A stretch of DNA of 64,000 nucleotides, taken from positions 124,001 to 188,000 of the forward strand of contig JAOZIA010000024.1 in NCBI GenBank assembly GCA_026014585.1. The letters run 5' to 3'. Numbering within the stretch: the stretch's first letter is position 1; every line of letters starts with the position of its first letter. The notes under the pieces were generated by a model. It was not told the DNA's origin. It was given only the letters and a program-made list of their open reading frames with translations, and made no database searches. Below, in pieces: positions 17,423-25,842 of this stretch. The DNA is from Candidatus Bathyarchaeota archaeon (GTDB lineage: Archaea > Thermoproteota > Bathyarchaeia > Bathyarchaeales > Bathycorpusculaceae). The translations under genes and the position numbers were made by a program.

Positions 17423-17944
17423 TTATCGCCAAACCCTGTGGGTAAGGATCAAAAGTGACAAAGCTATCATAGCTATTCCAAGCGGAAGAGGCACTATCGC
17501 AAAGGACAGGTAACCTACAGAATTTGAGGAAGAGGAAACAGACGCGCTCTCTGCAGGGGGGCTAGAGGATATGAGAGCTAAAAATATACCAATAACAGCA
17601 CTGATTAAAAGAATCCCCACAAGCAACAGACCGATGGCTACCACCATTCTTAATCCTGATTGATGTGTCTTATTTTCTGCGGGTGCGCGTTCGGGAAAGG
17701 TCTTTAGTAAATTGGCAGCGAGCGCGCCTTTTTCTGTGAGATGATATTTTCCCTGGTCATCTTTGGATATGAGAGCGCCTAAAGCTTTGAGATGATAGTT
17801 GAGTCTGCCCGTGTTGGTAACTTGTAGAAGAACCATGATTTCAGTGTAGCTAAGGGCATCCTTCTCCACTAGTAGCTCCAAGATGTTTCTTCTTGTTGCA
17901 TCGTTGAGAATCTTGTGCAGGGCTGACCAGTCAACTTGCTCCAT
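17423..17944 (-). CDS. ArsR-like winged-helix protein with two C-terminal membrane helices
   Basis: A 173-residue protein. Residues ~5-75 form a winged helix of the ArsR-like type common in archaea (LHKILNDATRRNILELLVEK, then LNYHLKALGALISKDDQGKY). Residues ~96-120 and ~146-168 are hydrophobic helices separated by a Ser-rich loop of about 22 residues. It would be a membrane-tethered transcription regulator, perhaps responding to an envelope signal. It lies on the opposite strand between uvrA and uvrC and need not be functionally linked to them. Confidence 0.75.
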   Translation of the reverse strand: MEQVDWSALHKILNDATRRNILELLVEKDALSYTEIMVLLQVTNTGRLNYHLKALGALISKDDQGKYHLTEKGALAANLLKTFPERAPAENKTHQSGLRMVVAIGLLLVGILLISAVIGIFLALISSSPPAESASVSSSSNSVGYLSFAIVPLPLGIAMIALSLLILTHRVWR

Positions 17945-18119
17945 TTTCTATCATTCCATTGAGCCTTCTTTTATTTTATTTCATTTTAACGTTTTTGATA
18001 ACAGTGGTTATCTAAGAATTATCAAACAACCCCGCGACGTAAACAGGACAATTTATGGCTGCTTAGAGGAAATACTTAATGCATTCTAATACCAGTCAAA
18101 TAAACAGCGACAAGAGCCC

Positions 18120-19721
18120 ATGATTAAACTGTCCAACCCATCAGAATTCAAAGCCAGCGACATCCCAACCAGCCCAGGCGTCTACATATACAAAAACGAG
18201 CAAGACGAAATTCTCTACATCGGCAAAGCCAAAAACTTGCGCTCACGCGTCAGCAGCTACTTTAAAGGCAAAGACCAACCAATCAAAACCCGCCGTCTCG
18301 TAGAGTGTATTCGTCAAATCGACTGGGTTCTTGTCAACAATGAGGTTGAAGCGCTACTTTTAGAAAACAAACTCATCAAACAGCACACGCCCAAATACAA
18401 TATTAACCTTAAAGACGCCAAAACCTACGCCTATATCGCCCTAACCAAAGAACCCATCCCCCGAATCCTGACAAGCAGAAAAGTCAGCCGCAAACTCGAA
18501 TCTTTTGGTCCCTATACGGACGGGTTTGTACGTCAGGATTTGCAACGGCTGGTAACTCGCGTTTTCAAGCTTAGAACATGCAAAACCATGCCCAAACGCG
18601 CCTGCCTCAACTACCATATTCACCTCTGCACTGCACCATGCAGCGGAAACGTCACTGCCGAACAGTACAATGAGCAGGTTGAGAAGGCACGGTCTTTTTT
18701 GAATGGGAACTATGAACAGACAATTGAGCAGTTGAAAGCCCAGATGCAGACTTCCTCTGAGCAGCAGAAGTATGAGGATTGTGTGGAGTTGCGTAATCAG
18801 ATTAACTCAATTTACCTTTTGACTCAGCATCAAATTGTGGATAATGAACGCCGTTTTGACCAAGATGTTTTGGTGTTTCGGCGGGTGGGCGAGAAGGTGC
18901 TGGTGGTTCAGATGGGCGTGCGCAAAGGCGTGCTATTGGGTAAAAAAGAGTTCACAGTGGATTTGCAGCCCCAAATCGAACAGGAGTTCCTAAAGGCGTT
19001 TTACACGACAAATCAGCTTCCCCGCGAAATCCTCCTAAACAAGCCCTGCTGGCAAAGTCCCGAAGAAAAAACTGCGCTGGAAGAGTTTTTGTCCACGGAA
19101 CGTTGTGCACCTGTATCATTAATTATTCCTAGACGCGCAAGCAAACTGGAACTGGTCAGATTAGCAGAGAAAAACTTAGAGTCCACCTTGGAAACCGACA
19201 GCGCCCTTGTAGATTTACAAAACGCGCTCAATCTGCCTGTGCTGCCACGTATCATCGAATGCTTTGACATATCCAACTTGGGCAAAGAACACGTAGTCTC
19301 AGGCATGGTCACCTTCAAAGACGCCAAACCTGACAAGAAAAATTACCGCAAATTCAAAATCAAAACGTTTGTGGGACAGGACGATTTCGCTGCCATGCAC
19401 GAGGTTGTAACCCGCAGATACAAGCGGGTGATGGAGGAGCGAGATCGCCTGCCTGACTTGGTTATGGTGGATGGCGGTGCTGGGCAGGTTGCTGCTGCTA
19501 AATCTGCTTTGGAAAGGCTGGGTTTGTTGTTGCCGTTAATTGGGTTGGCGAAGGAGCGGGAGGAGATTTATTTGCCCGATGAGCAAACGCCACAGTGTTT
19601 TGATAAAAACAACCGTATGATGCTACTGCTACGGCGAATACGTGACGCAACACACGAGTTCTCGCTGGGATATAACAAGAAAAGAAGAGAAATGAAACTG
19701 CGAGAAGAATTCAAAAAGTAA
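18120..19721 (+). CDS. uvrC: Excinuclease ABC subunit C lacking the C-terminal HhH domain
   Basis: A 533-residue UvrC, the dual-incision nuclease of nucleotide excision repair. It has an N-terminal GIY-YIG domain (TSPGVYIYKNEQDEILYIGK, ~17-95) for the 3' cut, a UVR domain (~195-232) for UvrB contact, and an RNase H-like domain for the 5' cut with its acidic residues present (ECFDISN, DDFAAMH, MVDGGAGQ) and the RDATHEF histidine. It stops at LREEFKK, just after this domain, so the tandem helix-hairpin-helix domain of bacterial UvrC (about 60 residues) is missing. A decayed second copy downstream ends at the same place. Confidence 0.93.
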   Translation: MIKLSNPSEFKASDIPTSPGVYIYKNEQDEILYIGKAKNLRSRVSSYFKGKDQPIKTRRLVECIRQIDWVLVNNEVEALLLENKLIKQHTPKYNINLKDAKTYAYIALTKEPIPRILTSRKVSRKLESFGPYTDGFVRQDLQRLVTRVFKLRTCKTMPKRACLNYHIHLCTAPCSGNVTAEQYNEQVEKARSFLNGNYEQTIEQLKAQMQTSSEQQKYEDCVELRNQINSIYLLTQHQIVDNERRFDQDVLVFRRVGEKVLVVQMGVRKGVLLGKKEFTVDLQPQIEQEFLKAFYTTNQLPREILLNKPCWQSPEEKTALEEFLSTERCAPVSLIIPRRASKLELVRLAEKNLESTLETDSALVDLQNALNLPVLPRIIECFDISNLGKEHVVSGMVTFKDAKPDKKNYRKFKIKTFVGQDDFAAMHEVVTRRYKRVMEERDRLPDLVMVDGGAGQVAAAKSALERLGLLLPLIGLAKEREEIYLPDEQTPQCFDKNNRMMLLLRRIRDATHEFSLGYNKKRREMKLREEFKK

Positions 19722-19816
19722 AAAACCTAAAAACCCTTTTTTGCGAAAGTAGTTTTAGGTGTCACTTTTGTTAGGTTGTGGTTTGGCAGTTTTAGTAAGC
19801 CTTAAATCCTTAAAAT

Positions 19817-19836
19817 GTAAATAGTTTATTATTTAC
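19817..19836. promoter_or_regulatory. Inverted repeat GTAAAT...ATTTAC upstream of gene remnant
   Basis: The sequence contains GTAAAT, an 8-base AT-rich spacer, and ATTTAC. It lies 15 bases before the TTG start of the short frame at 19852 and overlaps an AT-rich promoter-like stretch. It may be a relic operator or simply AT-rich coincidence. Confidence 0.25.
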
Positions 19837-19851
19837 AAAGGTTGATTTGAG

Positions 19852-19980
19852 TTGACTACAACAAAAACAGTAATCAACAAAATACGCGGGTGGTTTCCTC
19901 AAGAAACCATACTGCCAAAAAATCTCAGAGCACTACAGCAATCGACCAAAAAAATAAACATGGTAAAAATCGGCGTTTGA
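19852..19980 (+). pseudogene. Truncated N-terminal gene remnant
   Basis: A 42-residue frame from TTG 19852 reads TTTKTVINKIRGWFPQETIL, then PKNLRALQQSTKK, and ends at a TGA. It looks like the first residues of a longer archaeal protein that was cut off. The following DNA holds a different frame (19976-20176) resembling a beta-repeat domain, so this is probably the head of a broken gene. I do not recognise the parent family with certainty. Confidence 0.35.
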
Positions 19981-20176
19981 TTTTGGTAATGTAACAAACG
20001 CCAAGGTGGACATGAGTGGGGGAAGCATTGGGGACATGATGATTTATGGGAGATTAGATGCTAACCTTAATGACCTCGCAGAACTGTATTATGATGGTAC
20101 TCCTACGCTTGGTTTTATCAACACTTGGGGTGGGGCACGCCTGAGCAAAATAAACTATAACAGCACCACATCTTGA
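19976..20176 (+). pseudogene. Beta-repeat (GIN/DUF2807-like) domain remnant
   Basis: This open stretch has no start codon near its 5' end and reads FDFGNVTNAKVDMSGGSIGD, then LDANLNDLAELYYDGTPTLG and GGARLSKI. The GGS and Y-G-x-P-T-L elements recall beta-helical GIN/DUF2807 adhesin-head domains of secreted proteins. It overlaps the end of the 19852 remnant in another frame, which suggests a frameshifted, shortened surface-protein gene. Confidence in the family is low. Confidence 0.35.
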
Positions 20177-20334
20177 ACCTTAATTTTCCAGTCAACGCTC
20201 GTCTATCAAGCCCGCAATTGCAAGTTTTTCGGATTTTCAGAAAGTTTAGGTACAGAAGGCTTGGATGAAAATTGGTCGATTATTCGATTATAAAAACTTC
20301 GTCGTTGGCTTCCTCCAATAATACCACCCACAAC

Positions 20335-20463
20335 TGTGACAAAAACAGCCGCATGATGTTGTTGCTACGACAAATCAGGGATGCTACGCATGACTTCTCT
20401 TTGGGTTACAACAAGAAACTGTGAGAAATGAAGTTGCGGAAAGAATTTAACTATAAAAAATAG
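20335..20463 (+). pseudogene. 3' remnant of a second uvrC
   Basis: The frame reads CDKNSRMMLLLRQIRDATHD, then FSLGYNKKL-stop-EMKLRKEF. This matches the end of the intact uvrC (FDKNNRMMLLLRRIRDATHE, then FSLGYNKKRREMKLREEFKK) almost residue for residue, with one in-frame TGA at 20422-20424. Many codons differ at silent positions, so the two copies separated long ago, under selection, before this one decayed. It is not a recent local duplication. Everything upstream of the DKN motif is lost. Confidence 0.8.
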
Positions 20464-20481
20464 TGGGGGGCTAATTGTATA

Positions 20482-21780
20482 TTAGCCTACGACGATGTTC
20501 TGGACGACGTTGCCGTCGACAACAAAACTGTTTATGGTGACGACTGTAAATGTTGGACCTGTTTTGGGTTGCACCTTCAACGTGTATGTACCGGCAGGAG
20601 CAGTTGTAAAATAGTAGCCGTCGCTTTTTGAGTACCAACCAGAAATGTGGCTATCTAAGGAGACAAGGGCTCCAAAAACTGGGTTTCCTGAAGAATCAGT
20701 TATGTAGCCAGATACTTTGCAACCTTCGGTTAAAGTGAAGTCTCTATTGATGTCGCCTGTAACTGTGAAAGATTTATCTCTGTAACTGAGGAAATTAGAA
20801 TCAAAAGATGGCCAAATGCAGAAATCGTAAGTGCCTGCTGGTGCATAAGCTTCAAAGTATCCTGCGTTGTTTGTTAGAACACTTGGGATAAGGTCGGGAA
20901 CACTGAAAATAATTTTTGCGCCTGCAATTCCATTTCCACTTGCATCTTTAACGTAGCCTGAAACTTTGAATCCTGATGGGCTTGGGATGAGAATATCTTT
21001 GCTGATGTCGCCATTAACAATGACACCTGATTCTGTATAGATTTCAAAAGTTGGACCTGTCTTCGGCTGAACCTTCAGCGTGTACGTACCAGCGGGAGCA
21101 GTGACAAAATAGTGACCATCACTTTTTGAATACCAACCAGAAATATGATCATCTAAAGAGACCAAAGCACCAAAGATGAGGTCTCCTGAAGAATCCGTAA
21201 GATAACCTGACACCTTATGACCTAACTCTAAAGTCATGTTCTTAGCCATGTCTGCATTGACAACAAAGTTTGGCTCATCATAACTGAGGTAACTTGAATC
21301 AAAAGGAGGCCAAACATCCAAATGATAAACCCCCGAAGGAGCGGTAATTTGATAATATCCTGAATTGTCAGAGCGGACACTTGGAACAATATCTGGAACT
21401 CCGAAAATTATGTCTGCACCTGCCAAGCCGTTTCCATTTGAATCCAAAATGTAGCCTGAGACGATAAAGGTGGATTGGGTACTGCTGGGTGTTGCAGTTG
21501 GTTCGCTGTTTTCAGCGGGTATAGCGGTGGGCAATGGTGTGCTTGTGCTTGCGGGGGTTGGTGTGGATTGAGTGGAAGGTAGAGACTTTTGAAGTTGGTC
21601 GGCTATTGGTGGGGCAAGGGTGGAGCTTAAGGCAAGAATTGAAGAGGCCAAAATTGAAACGGCAAGAACGGTTACTGTTACAAAGATTATTATGGGTTTG
21701 GAGTATTGCCGCAACATTGTGTAACGTGGAGGTTCTGGGCAGGGGCACCATTTAAAGAATTTTTTAAACTGGTGTATCAT
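20482..21780 (-). CDS. Membrane-anchored surface protein with four carboxypeptidase-regulatory-like repeats
   Basis: A 432-residue protein from ATG 21780 (preceded by GGGAGAAAAAG), overlapping the upstream HTH gene by 17 bases. It has a short cytoplasmic start (FFKWCPCPEPPRYT), one membrane helix (~residues 31-54), a Ser/Thr/Pro linker, then four Ig-like repeats in an A-B-A-B pattern: KVSGYLTDSSGDLIFGALVS and VSGYVKDASGNGIAGAKIIF type units with GYY...APAGTYTLKVQP. Such domains are beta-sandwiches on archaeal surface proteins. The overlap with the regulator suggests co-transcription and perhaps a shared signalling role. Confidence 0.75.
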   Translation of the reverse strand: MIHQFKKFFKWCPCPEPPRYTMLRQYSKPIIIFVTVTVLAVSILASSILALSSTLAPPIADQLQKSLPSTQSTPTPASTSTPLPTAIPAENSEPTATPSSTQSTFIVSGYILDSNGNGLAGADIIFGVPDIVPSVRSDNSGYYQITAPSGVYHLDVWPPFDSSYLSYDEPNFVVNADMAKNMTLELGHKVSGYLTDSSGDLIFGALVSLDDHISGWYSKSDGHYFVTAPAGTYTLKVQPKTGPTFEIYTESGVIVNGDISKDILIPSPSGFKVSGYVKDASGNGIAGAKIIFSVPDLIPSVLTNNAGYFEAYAPAGTYDFCIWPSFDSNFLSYRDKSFTVTGDINRDFTLTEGCKVSGYITDSSGNPVFGALVSLDSHISGWYSKSDGYYFTTAPAGTYTLKVQPKTGPTFTVVTINSFVVDGNVVQNIVVG

Positions 21781-22255
21781 TTTCTTTTTCTCCCAATATT
21801 TTTGAAAATAAAACTTCAGCAAGTCTGGATGGTGAAATTTGGTTTATATCTTCGGTTAAGAGAAAGTTTCTGGCTTTAGCTTCGGAAACAAGCATTTCTC
21901 TGCATGTTTTAAGCCGTTTGCAGGTTTGGCAGTGGCCCTCGTGTTTGTACCAGACTTGGACGCCGTTTTTTGCTGAGAAGGTGACAAATGCTGGGGTTTT
22001 GAAGTGGGGGCTGTATCCAGATAAGAAGCCTTTGGAGGTGTTGAGGGTTTGTATTTCGATGTTGTTTAGTTGGGCTGCTTCGGTTAGTGCTTCGGTAATT
22101 CGCAGGTTGGCAGTGTTTACGGCTTTGTGTACTGTTTGGCGTGTGATGTTTAGTTCACGGGCTATGCTGGCTTCTTGTTGTCCTTTGCTTTTTAGTCCCC
22201 AAATGACGCGTTGTTTAGATGTGAGGTAAGCCGCGCTTAAGCTCATGGATTTCAC
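21764..22255 (-). CDS. Tfx-like HTH protein with C-terminal cysteine cluster
   Basis: A 163-residue protein. Residues ~10-60 form an HTH of the Tfx/sigma-70-like type (LTSKQRVIWGLKSKGQQEAS, IARELNITRQTVHKAV). Residues ~85-125 contain CQTCKRLKTC, possibly a metal or redox site. It would bind DNA, and the family includes a methanogen activator of molybdenum enzyme genes. Two TATA-like boxes (minus strand GCTTATATAGG near 22266-22276 and GCTTATATGG near 22301-22310) lie upstream; the nearer would give an almost leaderless mRNA starting at the second ATG (22246). It is followed by, and overlaps, the surface-protein gene. Confidence 0.7.
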   Translation of the reverse strand: MKSMSLSAAYLTSKQRVIWGLKSKGQQEASIARELNITRQTVHKAVNTANLRITEALTEAAQLNNIEIQTLNTSKGFLSGYSPHFKTPAFVTFSAKNGVQVWYKHEGHCQTCKRLKTCREMLVSEAKARNFLLTEDINQISPSRLAEVLFSKILGEKENDTPV

Positions 22256-22347
22256 CGCAGTAAGCCTATATAAGCTTACAAAGTAAGATAGACAAGGTTA
22301 CCATATAAGCTTTTCCAAAACCACAACCAACCAAAAACAAAAAAACA

Positions 22348-22917
22348 TCAGGCAAATAAGTGCTCCAGCAAAATCCTCAAACCAATAAGAATCAGCACGA
22401 TGCCGCCGACAATTTTTATACGGTGCCCCAACCGTTGACCCAAACCACAACCAAAATAGAACCCAATCAAAGAAAGCCCAAAAGTTACGACCCCAATCGC
22501 GACGATAGGCGTAAAAAGGGATACCTGCAAAAATGCAAAACTGAGCCCAACCATTAAAGCGTCAATACTTGTGGCAACTACCAAAACCAGCAGCGTTTTC
22601 AGTTTAAGGCTGGTGGGTCCGCCTTTTGTTTCTTCTTTTTTGATGCCGTCGTAGAACATTTTTGCGCCGATAAAAGCAAGAAGACCAAACGCTACCCAAT
22701 GGTCAACGCTGGTTATGATGCTTTCAAAACTTAGTCCCGCCGCATACCCGATGACAGGCATGATCATTTGGAAACTGCCAAACGCTGTCGCCGTTAAAAG
22801 AGCGGATTTGCGTCTGTTTTCTTTTATGGTCAGACCGCTTGCTATTGAAACCGCGAACGCATCCATCGCTAATCCGACAGCGATTAGGTGGATTGTTAGT
22901 GCGTCCACAGTTTGCAC
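22348..22917 (-). CDS. mntP: Manganese efflux pump MntP-like
   Basis: A 189-residue membrane protein with six helices in two similar halves. The family's charged intramembrane residues are visible in GLAMDAFAVSIASG (first half) and VVATSIDALMVGLSF (second half). These aspartates are required for Mn(II) export in E. coli MntP, and the length matches. Translation starts at GTG 22917, with a TATA-like CCTATATTTATC shortly upstream. No riboswitch is visible in the short leader. It stands alone. Confidence 0.9.
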   Translation of the reverse strand: MQTVDALTIHLIAVGLAMDAFAVSIASGLTIKENRRKSALLTATAFGSFQMIMPVIGYAAGLSFESIITSVDHWVAFGLLAFIGAKMFYDGIKKEETKGGPTSLKLKTLLVLVVATSIDALMVGLSFAFLQVSLFTPIVAIGVVTFGLSLIGFYFGCGLGQRLGHRIKIVGGIVLILIGLRILLEHLFA

Positions 22918-22965
22918 CGTTAGCCTTTGGTGTCTTGATAAATATAGGTTTTTTGAAAAAAAGGG

Positions 22966-23376
22966 TTAGATAAACTTCTTTAATGCCCCTTCTAACTCAT
23001 TGAACCCCTTAATTATTATGTCTGAATGGTAAACTATCCAGGGGCTGAGGCATTTTATTGGAGACACAACGATGACGTTTTTGCCTTTGCGTTTAGCATA
23101 AAACATTTCCATACATGCTCCCGCAGATAAAATAGGAAAATAAACCACCATAATGTCACATCGGTCCGCATCATCCAAATCCCGCTGTACAAAATCAAAT
23201 GTTGGCACCTTATCCCACCAGCATTCCTCCGTGCCATTGTAGAGGACGCGCTCGCGCTTCCAGGGGTCAATAACGTCTAAGCCCAGTTTCTGGCAGATTT
23301 CGGTGATTGGTTTTCGGTAGTCTTGCTGTTTTTCCATGCCAAGGATGGGTCCTGAAATGAATACTTGCTTACTCAA
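22966..23376 (-). CDS. Nucleoside 2-deoxyribosyltransferase-like protein
   Basis: From TTG 23376 the protein is 136 residues long, opening SKQVFISGPILGMEKQQDYR, the first strand and loop of the deoxyribosyltransferase fold. It continues with LDDADRCDIMVVYFPILSAG and ACMEMFYAKRKGK, the family's catalytic-Glu helix, and SPWIVYHSD near the end. An upstream in-frame start (23430) would add 18 residues that do not fit the fold. Enzymes of this type cleave or transfer N-glycosidic bonds of nucleosides or nucleotides. The substrate is unknown. Confidence 0.75.
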   Translation of the reverse strand: MSKQVFISGPILGMEKQQDYRKPITEICQKLGLDVIDPWKRERVLYNGTEECWWDKVPTFDFVQRDLDDADRCDIMVVYFPILSAGACMEMFYAKRKGKNVIVVSPIKCLSPWIVYHSDIIIKGFNELEGALKKFI

Positions 23377-23499
23377 GGTAATCAACGGTAGAACCAATGA
23401 AACGCTTGATATTATTCTTTCTGAGGGCAATCAATATATCGAAAATGGGAATGAGAGTTTATAACAAGTATGCAATCGTAATATGCCAGAGGGTAAAAT

Positions 23500-24213
23500 A
23501 TGAAAAAACAAAAAACCCAAACAATCATACTCACCGCTACCCTGCTAATCATTCTCAGTTTAACTGCAGCAAATTTAGCAAGCGCAGCAAAACCCCCCGT
23601 ATTCACCATCAGTCAAGACAGCGGATGTGTCGGGGACATAATCACGGTTTCTGGAGAAAAATTTGCGCCAAACAGCAACGTGAAAATTGAACTATTCATG
23701 TTTGAAACAAAAACTGATGAAAAAGGCAAATTCAACGATGAACTCACCATACCAGGAGAGGGGTTGCTGTGTGCTGGCGAGTACGAAGTTGTAGCAATTG
23801 ACGACAAAGGAAACAAAGATTCCACAACCTTCAAAATAATGCCCTCAATTGTTTTAACGCCAAACTGTGGCGCGGTTGATTCAAAGGTTAAAGTTCATGG
23901 CGACTGCTTCCCAGACGGAAAAATCAAAGAGATATCCATCACTTTTGATGATAAACTGCTTTTGACAATTAAGGAGTATCCGATGGGCATGTTTGACGCG
24001 GAAATTACAATTCCAAAAGCATCAGTTGGCGAACACACCATAAAAGCAACAACTTATTATGGAGATACAGCTCAAGCAACCTTCATGGTAACACCTCAAA
24101 TACCTCTGCCAGAGTACCCCTTTGGCGCCATCGCTGCAATAGCCGCCTGCATTGGAGCATATGCAGTTATTAAAAAAGGAAAAAGCAGACTAAATTATAA
24201 CAGCCTCATTTAA
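23500..24213 (+). CDS. Secreted, membrane-anchored protein with two Ig/IPT-like domains
   Basis: A 237-residue protein. Residues 1-30 are a signal peptide (TIILTATLLIILSLTAANLA). Two Ig-like beta domains follow (FTISQDSGCVGDIITVSGEK at ~36-115 and IVLTPNCGAVDSKVKVHGDC at ~117-197), each with the GxxVTVxG-type opening of IPT/TIG domains and a cysteine. The C-terminus has IPLPEYPFGAIAAIAACIGA, a membrane helix and a basic tail, the common anchor plan of archaeal surface proteins. Its binding partner is unknown. Confidence 0.75.
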   Translation: MKKQKTQTIILTATLLIILSLTAANLASAAKPPVFTISQDSGCVGDIITVSGEKFAPNSNVKIELFMFETKTDEKGKFNDELTIPGEGLLCAGEYEVVAIDDKGNKDSTTFKIMPSIVLTPNCGAVDSKVKVHGDCFPDGKIKEISITFDDKLLLTIKEYPMGMFDAEITIPKASVGEHTIKATTYYGDTAQATFMVTPQIPLPEYPFGAIAAIAACIGAYAVIKKGKSRLNYNSLI

Positions 24214-24285
24214 CGACCGCAAAAAAGCTATTTACAAAGAAAAACAGATAAAAATAAACTTGAAAATTAAAAAAAGAAAAGAAGA

Positions 24286-25842
24286 TTACTCAGTTTTCTC
24301 AGTATCTTCTGTAGCGGCGGTAGCGTCTACTTCTGTATCTGCGGCTTGTTCCTCGACGACCTCGACTGTCTCGATCGTTTCGGTTGTTGTTTCCACCGCT
24401 TCTGGTTGCGCCTCCCCGGGCGCTATGGTAGGGTGGGCTTGAGTTGGCGCTTCCTCTGCTGTAAAATTTTCAATCAAGGTTTCCACAACAGGCACATTTT
24501 CTGGAGTGAAATCAATGAGTTTCTCAGTATTTTCAGGAGCAACTTCAGCGGCTACTTCTGACTCTGGAGCGGCTTCCTCAATTGTTACTGCCGGTTCTTC
24601 TGGGGATACTTCAACAATTTCTGGCTCAGCGGCGATAACTTCAGATGCTGATTCCTCAATAACTTCTGGCTCTACTGGAGCTTCTTCCACTGCAGATTCT
24701 TCAACAACTAATTCAGCAGGTGTATCTTCAACTACTGGTTCTGCTGCTTCAATTATTGGAGCTTCCTCTACCACTGGAGCTTCTTCAACCGCTACAACTG
24801 CTTCCTCAACTACTGCTGCTTCAACAGGGGCAGCTTCTTCAACTGGAGCCACCTCTGCTTCGACAGGTGTGTCGGTTACATAGGTTACTGTTTCGTCTGC
24901 AACAACTTCTGCGGGAGCAACTTCAGCTTCAACTGCTGGTGCTGCCTCTTCGACTGGAGATACTTCGGTTGCAACTTCAACGGGAGCGGCAGCCTCAATT
25001 GCTGGTTCTGCCTCAACAGGTGCAACTTCAGCAGGCACTTCGACTACGGGGGTAGCCTCAACAGCAGGGGTTTCTTCTACAGGGGCATCTTCCACAGCGG
25101 GAGCTGCGTCGGCAGGAGCTTCCTCAACTACTGCAGGTTGTAGAACCACTGGAGCAGATGCTTCAACAATTGGAACCTCAACAAGTGTTTCAGTCACAAC
25201 TGGTGCAGCAGGCGCTACTTCTACGGGGGCAGTTTCTTCAACAACTGGTGTGGGTGCAACTTCAACAGCAACCTCTGCTTGTGGTTCATCAACTGGAGCG
25301 GCCTCAACTGGTACACACTCAATTGCTGGCGCAACTTCTGCGGGCGCTTCAATTACAGGAGCAGCCTCAATTTGCGGAGCAACAGGAGCGGGAATTTCAA
25401 TTGTTGGAGCAGTTGGCTCAGGGGTTACGGGAGCTTCAGGAGCCACTACTGCTGGCGTGTTTAGGGTTGATACTGCTTGCTGGATAGTCACCAATTCATT
25501 CTTGGCTGTATCAAGACCAGTGTTTAGAAGGCTGATTTCTCGGCTGTAGGTTTCTTCTTCTATTTCGCCTACTGCATGTTGAATCTCATAGTTTGCTAGG
25601 AGAATTTCAAGGGTTTTTACTTGGTCTTGGAGTTCTTGGGTTTTTGCAGTCATTTTATCTAGAAGTTCTTTTTGCTGCTTTTCGATTTCTTCAATTGCGG
25701 CAATTATATCTTTATTAAATGAGTCTCGGGTAGCTTGAGAAATTTTTCCGGTCGTATATAAGTTGTCTAGCGCACTCTTTTTCTTGTTCGCTATTTCGTG
25801 TTCTTCTTTTAATCTCTTAAATGAGTATTTCCATGAAATCAA
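24286..25842 (-). CDS. CdvA-like coiled-coil protein with ~380-residue Ala/Pro/Val/Glu tail
   Basis: A 518-residue protein. Residues ~5-125 are a coiled coil whose second half, LLANYEIQHAVGEIEEETYS, aligns with the CdvA encoded at 61077 (ALANLEIEHGIGQIDDDTYK). There is no PRC barrel. From ~126 to the end the chain is built of imperfect (A/P)(V)EEA/APVE units, almost free of hydrophobic core residues, strongly acidic and probably disordered. It is a free-standing CdvA paralogue, so a cytoskeletal or division-related scaffold is plausible. The tail's E3B-like end is not recognisable. Confidence 0.7.
   Translation of the reverse strand: MISWKYSFKRLKEEHEIANKKKSALDNLYTTGKISQATRDSFNKDIIAAIEEIEKQQKELLDKMTAKTQELQDQVKTLEILLANYEIQHAVGEIEEETYSREISLLNTGLDTAKNELVTIQQAVSTLNTPAVVAPEAPVTPEPTAPTIEIPAPVAPQIEAAPVIEAPAEVAPAIECVPVEAAPVDEPQAEVAVEVAPTPVVEETAPVEVAPAAPVVTETLVEVPIVEASAPVVLQPAVVEEAPADAAPAVEDAPVEETPAVEATPVVEVPAEVAPVEAEPAIEAAAPVEVATEVSPVEEAAPAVEAEVAPAEVVADETVTYVTDTPVEAEVAPVEEAAPVEAAVVEEAVVAVEEAPVVEEAPIIEAAEPVVEDTPAELVVEESAVEEAPVEPEVIEESASEVIAAEPEIVEVSPEEPAVTIEEAAPESEVAAEVAPENTEKLIDFTPENVPVVETLIENFTAEEAPTQAHPTIAPGEAQPEAVETTTETIETVEVVEEQAADTEVDATAATEDTEKTE

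Noticed and set aside
24260-25549. Several long plus-strand frames rich in Ser/Thr/Ala or Leu/Gln
   Set aside because: They are mirror images of the low-complexity Ala/Pro/Val/Glu tail coded on the minus strand; they have no start signals or family features.
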